DNA of 48,375 nucleotides. It comes from Bacteroidales bacterium (GTDB taxonomy: Bacteria > Bacteroidota > Bacteroidia > Bacteroidales > Paludibacteraceae). Location: contig SUXD01000018.1 in NCBI GenBank assembly GCA_015061145.1, forward strand, positions 1 through 48,375. The letters run 5' to 3'. The notes under the pieces are model-generated. The model made no database searches and was not told the origin of the DNA. It saw only the letters and a program-made list of their open reading frames with translations. The position numbers and the translations under genes are program-made. Positions 1 through 7,581 of the stretch are shown one piece after another (position 1 is the first letter of the stretch; each line of letters opens with the position of its first letter).

Positions 1-2
1 TA

Positions 3-749
3 TCGGCACATTCGCAATTCACGCTTATGCCGCTCATTGCATACACGCTGACCAACGTTTTCAACCTCGACACCGCATTGGCCGTAGGCATTATTCTTGT
101 CGGATGCTGCCCTGGAGGCGTCTCAAGCAACATCATGTCGTTCTTATGCAAAGGCGACGTGGCTTTTTCGGTAGGAATGACGACAGCATCTACACTTTTA
201 GCGCCCATTGTCACGCCAATGCTCGTACTTTGGCTGGCCGGAGAAAAGATACATGTTGATGCCGCAGGCATGTTTCTGAACATCCTCATCGTCACCATCA
301 TCCCCGTAAGCATCGGTTTCGCTTGCAACGCACTTTTGGGGAAGAAGGCGCAGTTCAAAAAAATACGCAATATCATGCCGTCGTTCAGCGTGATAGCACT
401 GGCTTGCATTGTGGGCGGTGTAGTGTCTTTGGTGCACGACAACCTGATTGCAGGAGGCGCATTGCTATTCCTTTGGACTTTCTTCGTAGTGTTCTGCCAC
501 AACACATTAGGCTACATCACCGGTTATACGGTAGGAAGCATAGCAAAATTCAACCGTGCCAAGAAGCGTACCATTTCTATCGAAGTTGGAATGCAGAACG
601 CAGGACTGGCGACGAATCTCGCCACGCAATTTTTCATTGCAGCATGCCCGCTGTCGGTAGTGCCATGCGCCATCAGTTGCGCTTGGCACTCCATTTCAGG
701 AACGATCCTCGCCTCTTTGTTCAATTTGTCAGAAAAAAGAAATAGATAA
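3..749 (+). CDS. Bile acid:sodium symporter family transporter (5' end outside window)
   Basis: An inner-membrane secondary transporter of the BASS family, which couples import of organic anions to sodium. The frame is open to the left edge, reading S-A-H-S-Q-F-T-L before the first visible Met at 27. That Met lies in the family's Q-F-x-x-M-P-L-I-A-Y stretch, so the gene starts upstream and roughly 70 residues are missing compared with the usual ~310. Two family signatures are visible: G-C-C-P-G-G-V-S-S-N followed by G-D and S-T-L-L-A-P, and I-E-V-G-M-Q-N-A-G-L-A, the sodium-binding crossover region. Several hydrophobic segments fit a polytopic protein. The substrate cannot be told from sequence; bile acids, pantoate or keto-acids are all known in the family. 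A terminator-like hairpin follows the stop codon. Confidence 0.88.
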   Translation, partial: SAHSQFTLMPLIAYTLTNVFNLDTALAVGIILVGCCPGGVSSNIMSFLCKGDVAFSVGMTTASTLLAPIVTPMLVLWLAGEKIHVDAAGMFLNILIVTIIPVSIGFACNALLGKKAQFKKIRNIMPSFSVIALACIVGGVVSLVHDNLIAGGALLFLWTFFVVFCHNTLGYITGYTVGSIAKFNRAKKRTISIEVGMQNAGLATNLATQFFIAACPLSVVPCAISCAWHSISGTILASLFNLSEKRNR

Positions 750-768
750 GAAGCAGTTTCGGATTCTT

Positions 769-790
769 AGAGTCTGTTTTTGGACTCTTT
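769..790 (+). terminator. Probable intrinsic terminator of the BASS transporter gene
   Basis: A 6-bp stem AGAGTC / GACTCT (769-774 with 783-788) with an 8-nt T-rich loop is followed by TTTTATTTG. It lies 20 nt after the transporter stop codon. The stem is short, so strength is uncertain. Confidence 0.5.
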
Positions 791-1002
791 TATTTGTTAT
801 TTTTTGGGAAAACCATTCTCAAATTATATCAATATAATTTAAACAATCCCCCACAAAAAAAATCTTCCATCTCCATACGAAAACAATATTTTCCTAACAT
901 TAAAAATTTTAACAAAATTAACACACGGTTATTCCTCAAGCATGCATTAACACCCTAATGTTAAACAAACTTACATAAATATTTTCATTTTTTCGCTTTT
1001 TG
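791..1002. other. AT-rich intergenic stretch without a gene
   Basis: The gap between the transporter and the first AraC gene is about 320 bp. Apart from the terminator at its left and the promoter at its right it is very AT-rich. I see no coding frame, RNA gene or clear repeat in it. Confidence 0.5.
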
Positions 1003-1034
1003 TTTGCGTAATTTCACGTTTATTATTATATTTG
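1003..1034 (+). promoter_or_regulatory. Bacteroidota-type promoter of the first AraC gene
   Basis: TTTG at 1003-1006 and TATATTTG at 1027-1034 are separated by 20 bp. This matches the Bacteroidota -33 TTTG / -7 TAnnTTTG pattern. The expected start of transcription is about 30 nt before the ATG at 1071. Confidence 0.65.
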
Positions 1035-1070
1035 GGAGAATTGCTTTTTCTTTGAATAAAAGCAAAAAAA

Positions 1071-1937
1071 ATGTTATTCGGAGAAAAAGAAAAGAATTGG
1101 GAGGAAAGCGTCAATTTAGTAAATTTGACGAATGTTAGCATTTTGGAAAATGTCAACAAATTTCCGTGTTACAACAAAGAAATATCATTACCTTACACTA
1201 TTATAGCGATAATCACAGAAGGTAATGCGGAGGCAATATACGACCTTCGTCGAGTTATTATAAATAAAAACGAAGTGGCCATTATTCCGCCGAACCATAC
1301 ATTAAAAGCGATTAAAACCAGCAACAATTATCGTTCGACACTAATTGTCATATCAAGAAAGTTCTCTGATTATATTGAAAAAAGGTTGCTAAAAAACCAT
1401 TACGCCAAATTTCATACATCCCCCACTTTCTCGATAAACGACGAGCAGTTGGACGAAATCATGAGAATTTGCAGTGTACTGAAAATTATAGAAGAAAATG
1501 AACTGAACCAACGGACAGAATATCTTTACAACACATTGGAGCTGTTACTGTCGTTGCTCAACCATTATCAAAAAGACATGGAAGAAAATTACATCTTGTG
1601 GCAAAAACAAAGTGAACGAATTTTTGCGAAATTCTGCGATTTACTCTCAGAAAAATATCGCGCACACAGAAATGTGGAGTATTATGCAAATCAGCTGAAC
1701 ATCACTCCTAAGCACTTCTCAAAAATCGTGAAAACAGAAACAAATGGCACTACTGCAACGAAATACATTGCGCAGTATGTATGCCGAAACGCAGAAAAAA
1801 TCTTACGCTCGCGACCAGACCTGAACATACAGGAAATCAGCGACCTGCTAGGATTCAGCGAACAATCGTCGTTCTGCAGATACTTCAAACGGACTACAGG
1901 CGTATCGCCCAAAGCTTATCTGCTCAGACATAAATAA
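1071..1937 (+). CDS. AraC-family transcriptional regulator
   Basis: A 288-residue DNA-binding regulator. The last ~100 residues hold the two AraC helix-turn-helix motifs: the first around 205-225 (Y-A-N-Q-L-N-I-T-P-K-H-F-S-K), the second around 252-275 (I-Q-E-I-S-D-L-L-G-F-S-E-Q-S-S-F-C-R-Y-F-K-R), followed by the family's G-V-S-P-K-A-Y ending. The N-terminal ~180 residues look like a cupin-type sensing domain; no ligand can be named. The gene faces the end of the secreted beta-helix operon. A paralogue with a nearly identical 3' end lies on the other side of that operon, so control of the operon by one or both regulators is a reasonable inference. The ATG at 1071 is about 37 nt downstream of a good promoter. 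Confidence 0.88.
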   Translation: MLFGEKEKNWEESVNLVNLTNVSILENVNKFPCYNKEISLPYTIIAIITEGNAEAIYDLRRVIINKNEVAIIPPNHTLKAIKTSNNYRSTLIVISRKFSDYIEKRLLKNHYAKFHTSPTFSINDEQLDEIMRICSVLKIIEENELNQRTEYLYNTLELLLSLLNHYQKDMEENYILWQKQSERIFAKFCDLLSEKYRAHRNVEYYANQLNITPKHFSKIVKTETNGTTATKYIAQYVCRNAEKILRSRPDLNIQEISDLLGFSEQSSFCRYFKRTTGVSPKAYLLRHK

Positions 1938-1975
1938 AAACAAATAAAGCGGAACTTTTCAGTTCCGCTTTTATT
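1840..1975. repeat. 136-bp near-identical repeat, copy A (AraC 3' end plus terminator)
   Basis: This stretch matches 6525-6660 at 135 of 136 positions; the one difference is GAACAA here against GAGCAA there. It covers the second helix-turn-helix, the stop codon and the terminator. The regulators are much less alike upstream, which points to gene conversion or a recent partial duplication. Confidence 0.85.
1946..1971. terminator. Bidirectional terminator between AraC gene and beta-helix operon
   Basis: A perfect 10-bp stem AAAGCGGAAC / GTTCCGCTTT with loop TTTTCA, T-rich on the right and A-rich on the left, so it can stop transcripts from both convergent units. The same hairpin recurs at 6631-6656. 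Confidence 0.85.
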
Positions 1976-2052
1976 ACTTCTATTCCGTTTTTAGAAATTT
2001 TGAAATCTTAAGAAATTACCTTTATACATTGCTTTTAATATAATCTCTAATG

Positions 2053-3213
2053 CTACCTGATTATTTTCACAGCGTTAGAGCCTTGCGTAACAACATATAC
2101 CCCAGACAACAAACCTGACGGTACTTCTTTCAAAGAATCATACTCGCCGACTAACACGCCCAACAAGGTATAGCATTTCAGCGGTTTTTCAAAATCCACG
2201 CCGACAGGCTTCAACCGAGTGTCCTCTATAATAGTCAATGTTCCGCCGACACGGCTCATCACGCCGGCCAGGCTTACGCCATCGCCAGTAGCACCGCTCA
2301 TATATATCGTAATATCGCCGCCTGTCTGTATGAAATTGCCAGTGTCATCCGTTGCCCCTCCATCCTTAACCGACACTTGTATTCCATCATCGGAAAAACC
2401 TTTTATATTCAGTTCGCCGCTTTCCATCAGAAAATATTGACTACAGTTGATGCCATCTTGAACAGCCGATAAGACATTAACTGTGCAATTTTTCTGTTCG
2501 CAGCTCTCATTGCTCAAAATGCCGTGCGCAGTATTGCCACACAAATTCAGCACACCCTTCCCTTTGAGCTCAAGCGAACCGACAGACACAATACAACCGT
2601 TCCAATCGCCATCAGTGCCGTCTGACAAATAATTTTCAGTTTCGCTTTTCACGCTCAATACTGTACACTTTTCATTCTGAAAATTCAAAGCAGGTCCACT
2701 CTCATTATTTAAATCTATATTATCAAGGACTATCGTAGTCCGAAAATCCGCAAAAAGAGAAAAGCTTCCATCTGTTGTTGCTCCGCTTAAGAAATATGAT
2801 ATTTCGCCACATGTTTCATCGCTCACTTCATCACTTTGCGACACAACCACTTTCGAACCAGAAACGGAAACCGTCACATATTCAGATATATTTTCTGCAA
2901 CAGAAACAACAGCCGAACCTTCATTATAAGTTATATAAACCGTACTATTCGTTTGCATGTCAACATCACCACCCTCACCTTTCTCATCAGAAAAATACAT
3001 TTTCGAAAGTTGAGTTATCGGCAGCCGAACATCATCAACTAAATCATTGTATATCAACAGTTCATCATCCTGTATTCTCATCTCAAGCCCACTCACTGAC
3101 ATCAATGTCGTATCATTACCCGACACAAATGTCAAATAAGTATACTGGGATGCATGAACTCCAGCAAAAACAACAGTCGAAAGGATAAAAAGCAATATTT
3201 TCTTCATAATCAT
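2053..3213 (-). CDS. Secreted beta-helix protein, Cthe_2159 carbohydrate-binding type, with C-terminal tail module
   Basis: About 386 residues, third gene of the minus-strand operon. A signal peptide (hydrophobic I-L-L-F-I-L-S-T-V-V-F-A-G, cut near V-H-A) leads into an N-terminal module ending L-S-K-M-Y-F. Next come repeats typical of the Cthe_2159 parallel beta-helix family, which binds plant-type polysaccharides, with the hallmark D-G-I-N-C-S-Q-Y-F-L-M-E-S-G-E. The C-terminus, from L-L-G-V-L-V-G-E to G-V-Y-V-V, resembles a degenerate type IX sorting tail; this part is inference. The ATG at 3213 starts 5 nt after the upstream stop; the frame could extend to a TTG at 3222, and a further ATG lies at 3207. 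Function in binding surface or dietary glycans is probable but unproven. Confidence 0.75.
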   Translation of the reverse strand: MIMKKILLFILSTVVFAGVHASQYTYLTFVSGNDTTLMSVSGLEMRIQDDELLIYNDLVDDVRLPITQLSKMYFSDEKGEGGDVDMQTNSTVYITYNEGSAVVSVAENISEYVTVSVSGSKVVVSQSDEVSDETCGEISYFLSGATTDGSFSLFADFRTTIVLDNIDLNNESGPALNFQNEKCTVLSVKSETENYLSDGTDGDWNGCIVSVGSLELKGKGVLNLCGNTAHGILSNESCEQKNCTVNVLSAVQDGINCSQYFLMESGELNIKGFSDDGIQVSVKDGGATDDTGNFIQTGGDITIYMSGATGDGVSLAGVMSRVGGTLTIIEDTRLKPVGVDFEKPLKCYTLLGVLVGEYDSLKEVPSGLLSGVYVVTQGSNAVKIIR

Positions 3214-3218
3214 TTTTT

Positions 3219-5255
3219 TCAACGTCCATTCGGTCCACCCGAGCTATTAGAAGAATAAATTTCAAGCTCGACAGATTCGCCGCCACTCACTGTTCCGTCT
3301 ACGACAACCATACCATTAAAATATTCTGTGCCGCCCGACACTGTCACGCCTTTAGTCAATGTCGGCGTCGAAGATGTTGACACAACGATACTCGACCCTC
3401 CACTGGATGGCGTTTCGAAAACAACCTCCAACACACCTCCATTATAAAGAGCGTACCAAGTGTTAGCGACATATGATGAGCTACTCGAACTGCTACCCGG
3501 TCCAGACTGACCTGGACCGAATTGACCTGGGCTTTGGCTGCTGGAAGAGTTTTTCAGTTTATAGCAAGCTTGCGTCATGCTTGCTCCCGATTCAATATCG
3601 CTAATAGCAATAAGCGTACCTCCTTGCACGTAGAGTTTTTTCTGATTCTCAGTATTAGCATCCAACGCCACTTCCGGCGAAGATGCTCCTATTGCATAGA
3701 CCAAACCACCCTGCACATACAAATTGCCATTGGCATCGATACCGTCGTTGTTTGTTGCACGTACAAACACATAACCTCCACTCAGATACATGTCTTGCGC
3801 CGAATTTATCGCATCGTCGTACGAATTTACGGTCACTATTCCGCCAGAAATGTTCAAGGTGTTTTTACTCTCTATTCCTTCGCCATTGTAGCCTGTCGTT
3901 GTTACATTCACCACTCCGTCAGAAATTATCAGACCTCCGCTGTACTTTGTTGTACTTCCCGACTCATCTTTCAAACCAGCCTTAAGCCCTTTCGGTGACG
4001 AATAATATCGACTGTCAATCTTATCAGTTTCACCCGTATAATTTAAGTTCTCTGTTGTACCATTATTATAGTACAAACCGCCACTTGTACTAACAGTTGT
4101 TGTTCCTCCCGAAATCGTCATCACGCCATCACACTTTGCACCCTTCCCTCCTGAACCTGTACTTGTAATGGTTATTGTTCCGCCACTGATGTTCATATTG
4201 CCATCGCAACTTAAACCTGCCGCAGCTTTTGTTTCCCAGTTAGAAGAGTCGTCATCGTCATCATCCCACACGCCATTGCCTGAAGTATAAACGACGACAG
4301 TTCCGCCAGATATGTTGATATCACCTTCGCCTTTGATGCCTTTAGCCGCATCGGCAGATGTGTTGATATTAACAGTCCCGCCTGCCACATAAATATTTCC
4401 GCTATCCTCATCTTCGTGATTTGCAGTTTCGCCCGTCGAGCCTGTATCTGTATCATCAATATCACATTGAATGCCATCGTCAGCAGTGCCATTGATGGTT
4501 ATCTCGCCGCTTTCCATCAAAAAATATTGCGAACAGTTTATGCCATCGCCCGCAGCTGACAACACATTGAGCGTTGCGTTTTTTACAGTCATATATTCAC
4601 CGGTCTTAATAGCATGTTTTTTATTTCCATACACATTAAGAGTACCCTTTTGCTTGAACTCTGCATGTCCTTTCACATACAAGCACCCTTTTTGAGAACC
4701 ATCGACATCGTCAGCGAGGGTGTTTGAAGTGCCTTCTGCAATCTTTATGTTTATACGTTTGCCATTCTGTATATGCACAGCGGCACCGCTATAAACAAAG
4801 TTGGAATTCGACAACGTCAATCCTGCAAGTTCAACCGAAGCCTTGTACGAACCAGACATATAAAATTCACCATCATCCGAGGCGCCAGACAAAGTATAAG
4901 TTATCTCTGACGCCAAATTGTCACTCTGCTCAATTTTCACATGCGCGCCACTATATGTTGGCGTGATGTATTGCGCGACATTGCCAGCAACAATTATTTC
5001 TGCCGAGTTACCATAATAAACGACACCAACCGTATTGTCAACCACAGAAGTGTTGTCAACATACATTCTCGTAATGTCAGCAAGAGCAAACTTCTTGCTC
5101 ATAATGGTAAGCGTTTCACCATTTGAGTATATCATATCACCTGTCTGCGAAGCAGGAAAGCGATAAGTCACCATATCTGTCACCACATTCAGCGTTTGTG
5201 ACCAGCCAGACAAAGTCAACGCCAACGACATAAGCAAAAAAACATTTCTCTTCAT
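3219..5255 (-). CDS. Secreted beta-helix protein, Cthe_2159 carbohydrate-binding type (large)
   Basis: A 678-residue secreted protein, second gene of the operon; its ATG overlaps the preceding stop as ATGA. After a signal peptide (V-F-L-L-M-S-L-A-L-T-L-S-G) comes an N-terminal beta module, then many G-G-x-(I/V)-x-(I/V) turns of a parallel beta-helix from about residue 110 to 560, with the same D-G-I-N-C-S-Q-Y-F-L-M-E-S-G-E signature as its neighbour. Runs of Asp (for example G-V-W-D-D-D-D-D-D) may bind calcium. A Ser/Gly/Pro/Gln-rich linker near residues 575-600 separates a small C-terminal beta domain. Unlike the two neighbouring proteins it lacks the G-V-Y-(V/I)-(V/I) tail module. Relatives bind polygalacturonate or cellulose; the ligand here is unknown. 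Confidence 0.78.
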   Translation of the reverse strand: MKRNVFLLMSLALTLSGWSQTLNVVTDMVTYRFPASQTGDMIYSNGETLTIMSKKFALADITRMYVDNTSVVDNTVGVVYYGNSAEIIVAGNVAQYITPTYSGAHVKIEQSDNLASEITYTLSGASDDGEFYMSGSYKASVELAGLTLSNSNFVYSGAAVHIQNGKRINIKIAEGTSNTLADDVDGSQKGCLYVKGHAEFKQKGTLNVYGNKKHAIKTGEYMTVKNATLNVLSAAGDGINCSQYFLMESGEITINGTADDGIQCDIDDTDTGSTGETANHEDEDSGNIYVAGGTVNINTSADAAKGIKGEGDINISGGTVVVYTSGNGVWDDDDDDSSNWETKAAAGLSCDGNMNISGGTITITSTGSGGKGAKCDGVMTISGGTTTVSTSGGLYYNNGTTENLNYTGETDKIDSRYYSSPKGLKAGLKDESGSTTKYSGGLIISDGVVNVTTTGYNGEGIESKNTLNISGGIVTVNSYDDAINSAQDMYLSGGYVFVRATNNDGIDANGNLYVQGGLVYAIGASSPEVALDANTENQKKLYVQGGTLIAISDIESGASMTQACYKLKNSSSSQSPGQFGPGQSGPGSSSSSSSYVANTWYALYNGGVLEVVFETPSSGGSSIVVSTSSTPTLTKGVTVSGGTEYFNGMVVVDGTVSGGESVELEIYSSNSSGGPNGR

Positions 5256-5647
5256 TTCAATATTTTTTTAATGATTCCTGAATTACTTTTTATTATATAC
5301 ACGCCTCTGGGAAGCGCATCAAGAGCCTCTGCCTCACTTGAAAAAACACCCATCTGCGTTCCCACGACAGAAAAAACAACAACTTTTTCGGAAAAGCACC
5401 CCTGCACTTGCGGCATCGCAGTCGTTTCAGAATCGAAATACATCTTACTTAACGCCAAAATCGGGAAAGACGTATCGCCATCTATGTTTGTCACTTGCAA
5501 ATTCTCGTCAGAAACTGACATCGTAAGCGATTCTACAGAGACTGTCGTAAGTTCTCCATTTGACGTTTGAAATACAAGATAAGGATAATCGTAAGCATGT
5601 GTCACCGCAGAACACATCAACAAAAAAAAGAGCCATAACTTTTTCAT
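5252..5647 (-). CDS. Small secreted protein with only the end modules of the beta-helix proteins
   Basis: A 131-residue protein, first gene of the operon. It has a signal peptide (L-W-L-F-F-L-L-M-C-S-A-V-T-H-A). Its N-terminal module Y-P-Y-L-V-F-Q-T-S-N-G ... L-A-L-S-K-M-Y-F matches that of the 2053-3213 product (Y-T-Y-L-T-F ... L-S-K-M-Y-F), and its C-terminal tail V-F-S-V-V-G-T-Q-M-G-V-F ... G-V-Y-I-I-K-S matches that protein's tail. The whole beta-helix is missing between them. It may be a reduced paralogue, or a cap or partner for the larger proteins. The gene is intact, has its own -7 element at 5672-5679, and overlaps the next gene by 4 nt. Confidence 0.7.
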   Translation of the reverse strand: MKKLWLFFLLMCSAVTHAYDYPYLVFQTSNGELTTVSVESLTMSVSDENLQVTNIDGDTSFPILALSKMYFDSETTAMPQVQGCFSEKVVVFSVVGTQMGVFSSEAEALDALPRGVYIIKSNSGIIKKILK

Positions 5648-5671
5648 ACCTCTGCAAAATTAGAATTCAAA

Positions 5672-5679
5672 CAAAGATA
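5672..5679 (-). promoter_or_regulatory. -7 element of the beta-helix operon
   Basis: TATCTTTG on the minus strand (TAnnTTTG pattern), 25 nt upstream of the first ATG of the operon. No clear -33 TTTG was found at the right distance. Confidence 0.5.
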
Positions 5680-5745
5680 GAAACTTACTTACACTTTTTT
5701 ATAAAAAAAAGAGCATATAATATATACAAAAATTCATCTTTTATA

Positions 5746-5753
5746 TATTTTTG
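5746..5753 (+). promoter_or_regulatory. -7 element of the second AraC gene
   Basis: TATTTTTG, 15 nt before the ATG at 5769. The in-frame TTG at 5751 lies inside this element, so it cannot be the start. No -33 element is obvious. Confidence 0.5.
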
Positions 5754-5768
5754 TTAAAAAAAAGACAC

Positions 5769-6622
5769 ATGAACAAATTGAGTCCAGCACATCTTGAATT
5801 CGAGAATAGAGTAATAAATATATCTACAAAAGACATTGAAATTCTTGAAAATGTAGATAGATTCCCTGTATATGGGAAAGATTTCACAACAGACAATCTG
5901 ATTATTTGCATCAATCACCATGGAACAGGACATGCAATTTATGATTTGCAAAAGGTAACATTTTGCAGAAACGACGTTGCAGTCATCATGCCACATCACA
6001 CAATTAAGGCAATAAGTTCCAGTGACGACTACTTGGTCACTTTAATCGTAATTTCACAAACATTTTTTTGAGAATCATGGAAATCCAACAGATACACAAA
6101 TTTCTAACATATCACAATTCTCCTTCTTACACACTTAACAATCAACAAGCGGAACAGTTGAAAAGCATAACATACTTATTGAAAAATATCAGCGAAAGTA
6201 TAAGGGAAGACCGTCAAGAACTATTATACAAAGCTCTCGACATATTTTTCGCTTTCTTGAATTTATACCGCCATGACAGTGGTGAAAATGAGAAAAAAAG
6301 CAACAAGATTTTCTACGAATTCTGCAATTTATTAGCAAAAAACTACAAAATTTCACACAAAGTGAAGTATTATGCAGAGCTTCTGCACATCACCCCTAGG
6401 CACCTGTCAAAAGTAATCAAAACAGCTACAGGCAAAAGCGGGAACTACTACATAACGAATTATATTATGACTCGTGCAAAAGACGTCCTCACTTCAAGGA
6501 GCGATTTAAGCATACAGGATCTATGCGACCTGCTAGGATTCAGCGAGCAATCGTCGTTCTGCAGATACTTCAAACGGACTACAGGCGTATCGCCCAAAGC
6601 TTATCTGCTCAGACATAAATAA
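5769..6622 (+). pseudogene. AraC-family regulator split by a frameshift at a T7 tract
   Basis: This is a paralogue of the 1071-1937 regulator in two frames. The first part (5769-6071) holds the N-terminal sensing domain and ends at TGA directly after TTTTTTT (6063-6069). The second (about 6068-6622) holds the rest, with both AraC helix-turn-helix motifs intact. Adding one T restores a continuous protein: I-S-Q-T-F-F-L-R-I-M-E then aligns without gaps to I-S-R-K-F-S-D-Y-I-E-K in the intact paralogue, up to N-S-P against T-S-P. The remainder is undamaged. It may be a recent pseudogene, a sequencing error in a homopolymer, or a gene read through by slippage (a -1 shift on A-TTT-TTT enters the right frame). 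If slippage does not occur, a free DNA-binding domain could still start at TTG 6068 or ATG 6077. Confidence 0.75.
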
Positions 6623-6660
6623 AAACAAATAAAGCGGAACTTTTCAGTTCCGCTTTTATT
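6525..6660. repeat. 136-bp near-identical repeat, copy B (AraC 3' end plus terminator)
   Basis: Matches 1840-1975 at 135 of 136 positions, in the same orientation, covering the second helix-turn-helix, the stop codon and the terminator hairpin. Similarity falls off abruptly upstream of GCGACC. Confidence 0.85.
6631..6656. terminator. Bidirectional terminator after the second AraC gene
   Basis: A 10-bp perfect stem AAAGCGGAAC / GTTCCGCTTT with loop TTTTCA, identical to the one at 1946-1971. It separates this gene from the convergent nucleoside phosphorylase gene. Confidence 0.85.
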
Positions 6661-6683
6661 TGCACCCATGATTTATTGCAAAA

Positions 6684-7547
6684 TCAGATACGATCTAGCA
6701 CTTTCTTTATCAGCGCTTTTATCGCTTCCTGATAGTTGACATTCGCTTTCTTCGCCAATCGGTTGGCTATGATGCAGCAAACCGTCATGGCACGATGTCC
6801 GAGCATAGCCGACAAACCAGCGATAGCCGAACTCTCCATTTCAAAATTCGTAATTCGGTGACCGTTGTATTCAAACGATTCTATATTCTCATTCAATTTC
6901 GGATCGGCGAGTTTCAAGCGCACCTCACGCCCTTGCGGCCCATAAAAACCGTTGGCTGAAATCGTCACACCGCGAATCATATCGTCTTTGGCTATCTGAT
7001 CCACAAGAGCGGCATCGGCACTCACCACATAAGGCTCGTTATGATGTGCCGCCCAATGGGTATGTTCCTTAAAAGCCTCCACAAAATCCGCCTCGTTCAC
7101 CTTATCTTTATCGGCATAGAAATTTAACAGCCCGTCGAAACCTAGAGATTTTTCGGACACCACAAAACTGCCCAAATCACACTCGGGCTGCAAGCCGCCC
7201 GAAGTTCCGATACGCACAAAAGTGAGCTTTTTCAACTGCTTTTTTACCTCTCTTGTGGCAAAATCGACATTGACCAACGCATCGAGTTCAGTTATCACAA
7301 TATCGCAATTGTCCGTTCCAATTCCCGTAGAAACTGCAGAAATACGTTTCCCTTTGTACATGCCTGTTATAGTACGAAACTCACGATTCTGCACGTCACA
7401 CTCCACGCTGTCGAAAAACGAAGCCACCAACGGCACACGATTCTGGTCGCCTACCAATATGACTTTGTCGGCAAGCTGCTCGGGCAACAAATGCAGATGA
7501 AACACACTGCCGTCGGCATTCAGTATCAACTCCGAAGACGCAATCAT
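6684..7547 (-). CDS. Nucleoside phosphorylase (uridine/purine phosphorylase superfamily)
   Basis: A cytosolic enzyme of about 287 residues that splits nucleosides with phosphate into base plus ribose-1-phosphate, in nucleoside salvage. Visible family features: V-G-D-Q-N-R near residue 35 (phosphate loop), V-S-T-G-I-G-T-D-N, the I-G-T-S-G-G-L stretch, and N-F-E-M-E-S-S-A-I-A, the ribose-binding Met-Glu motif of the PNP/UDP family. Length and motifs resemble the Bacteroidota uridine phosphorylase-like group, but base specificity is not certain. The frame opens with TTG at 7553; the ATG at 7547 is the better start. It is last in a minus-strand run with AsmA, NfeD and FloA, separated from floA by an AT-rich 14-bp tandem repeat. 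Confidence 0.85.
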   Translation of the reverse strand: MIASSELILNADGSVFHLHLLPEQLADKVILVGDQNRVPLVASFFDSVECDVQNREFRTITGMYKGKRISAVSTGIGTDNCDIVITELDALVNVDFATREVKKQLKKLTFVRIGTSGGLQPECDLGSFVVSEKSLGFDGLLNFYADKDKVNEADFVEAFKEHTHWAAHHNEPYVVSADAALVDQIAKDDMIRGVTISANGFYGPQGREVRLKLADPKLNENIESFEYNGHRITNFEMESSAIAGLSAMLGHRAMTVCCIIANRLAKKANVNYQEAIKALIKKVLDRI

Positions 7548-7549
7548 TG

Positions 7550-7575
7550 ACAATTAATAATTAACAATTAATAAT
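7550..7575. repeat. 14-bp-period AT-rich tandem repeat
   Basis: ACAATTAATAAT occurs at 7550-7561 and again at 7564-7575. It lies between the floA stop and the nucleoside phosphorylase start. A similar 14-bp-period motif lies in the carboxylase operon at 14658-14681. Confidence 0.6.
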
Positions 7576-7581
7576 AGGCGG

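Noticed and set aside
3219-5255. Type A sorting tail on the large beta-helix protein
   Set aside because: Its C-terminus ends in a Ser/Gly-rich beta stretch with no G-V-Y-(V/I)-(V/I) module, unlike its two neighbours.
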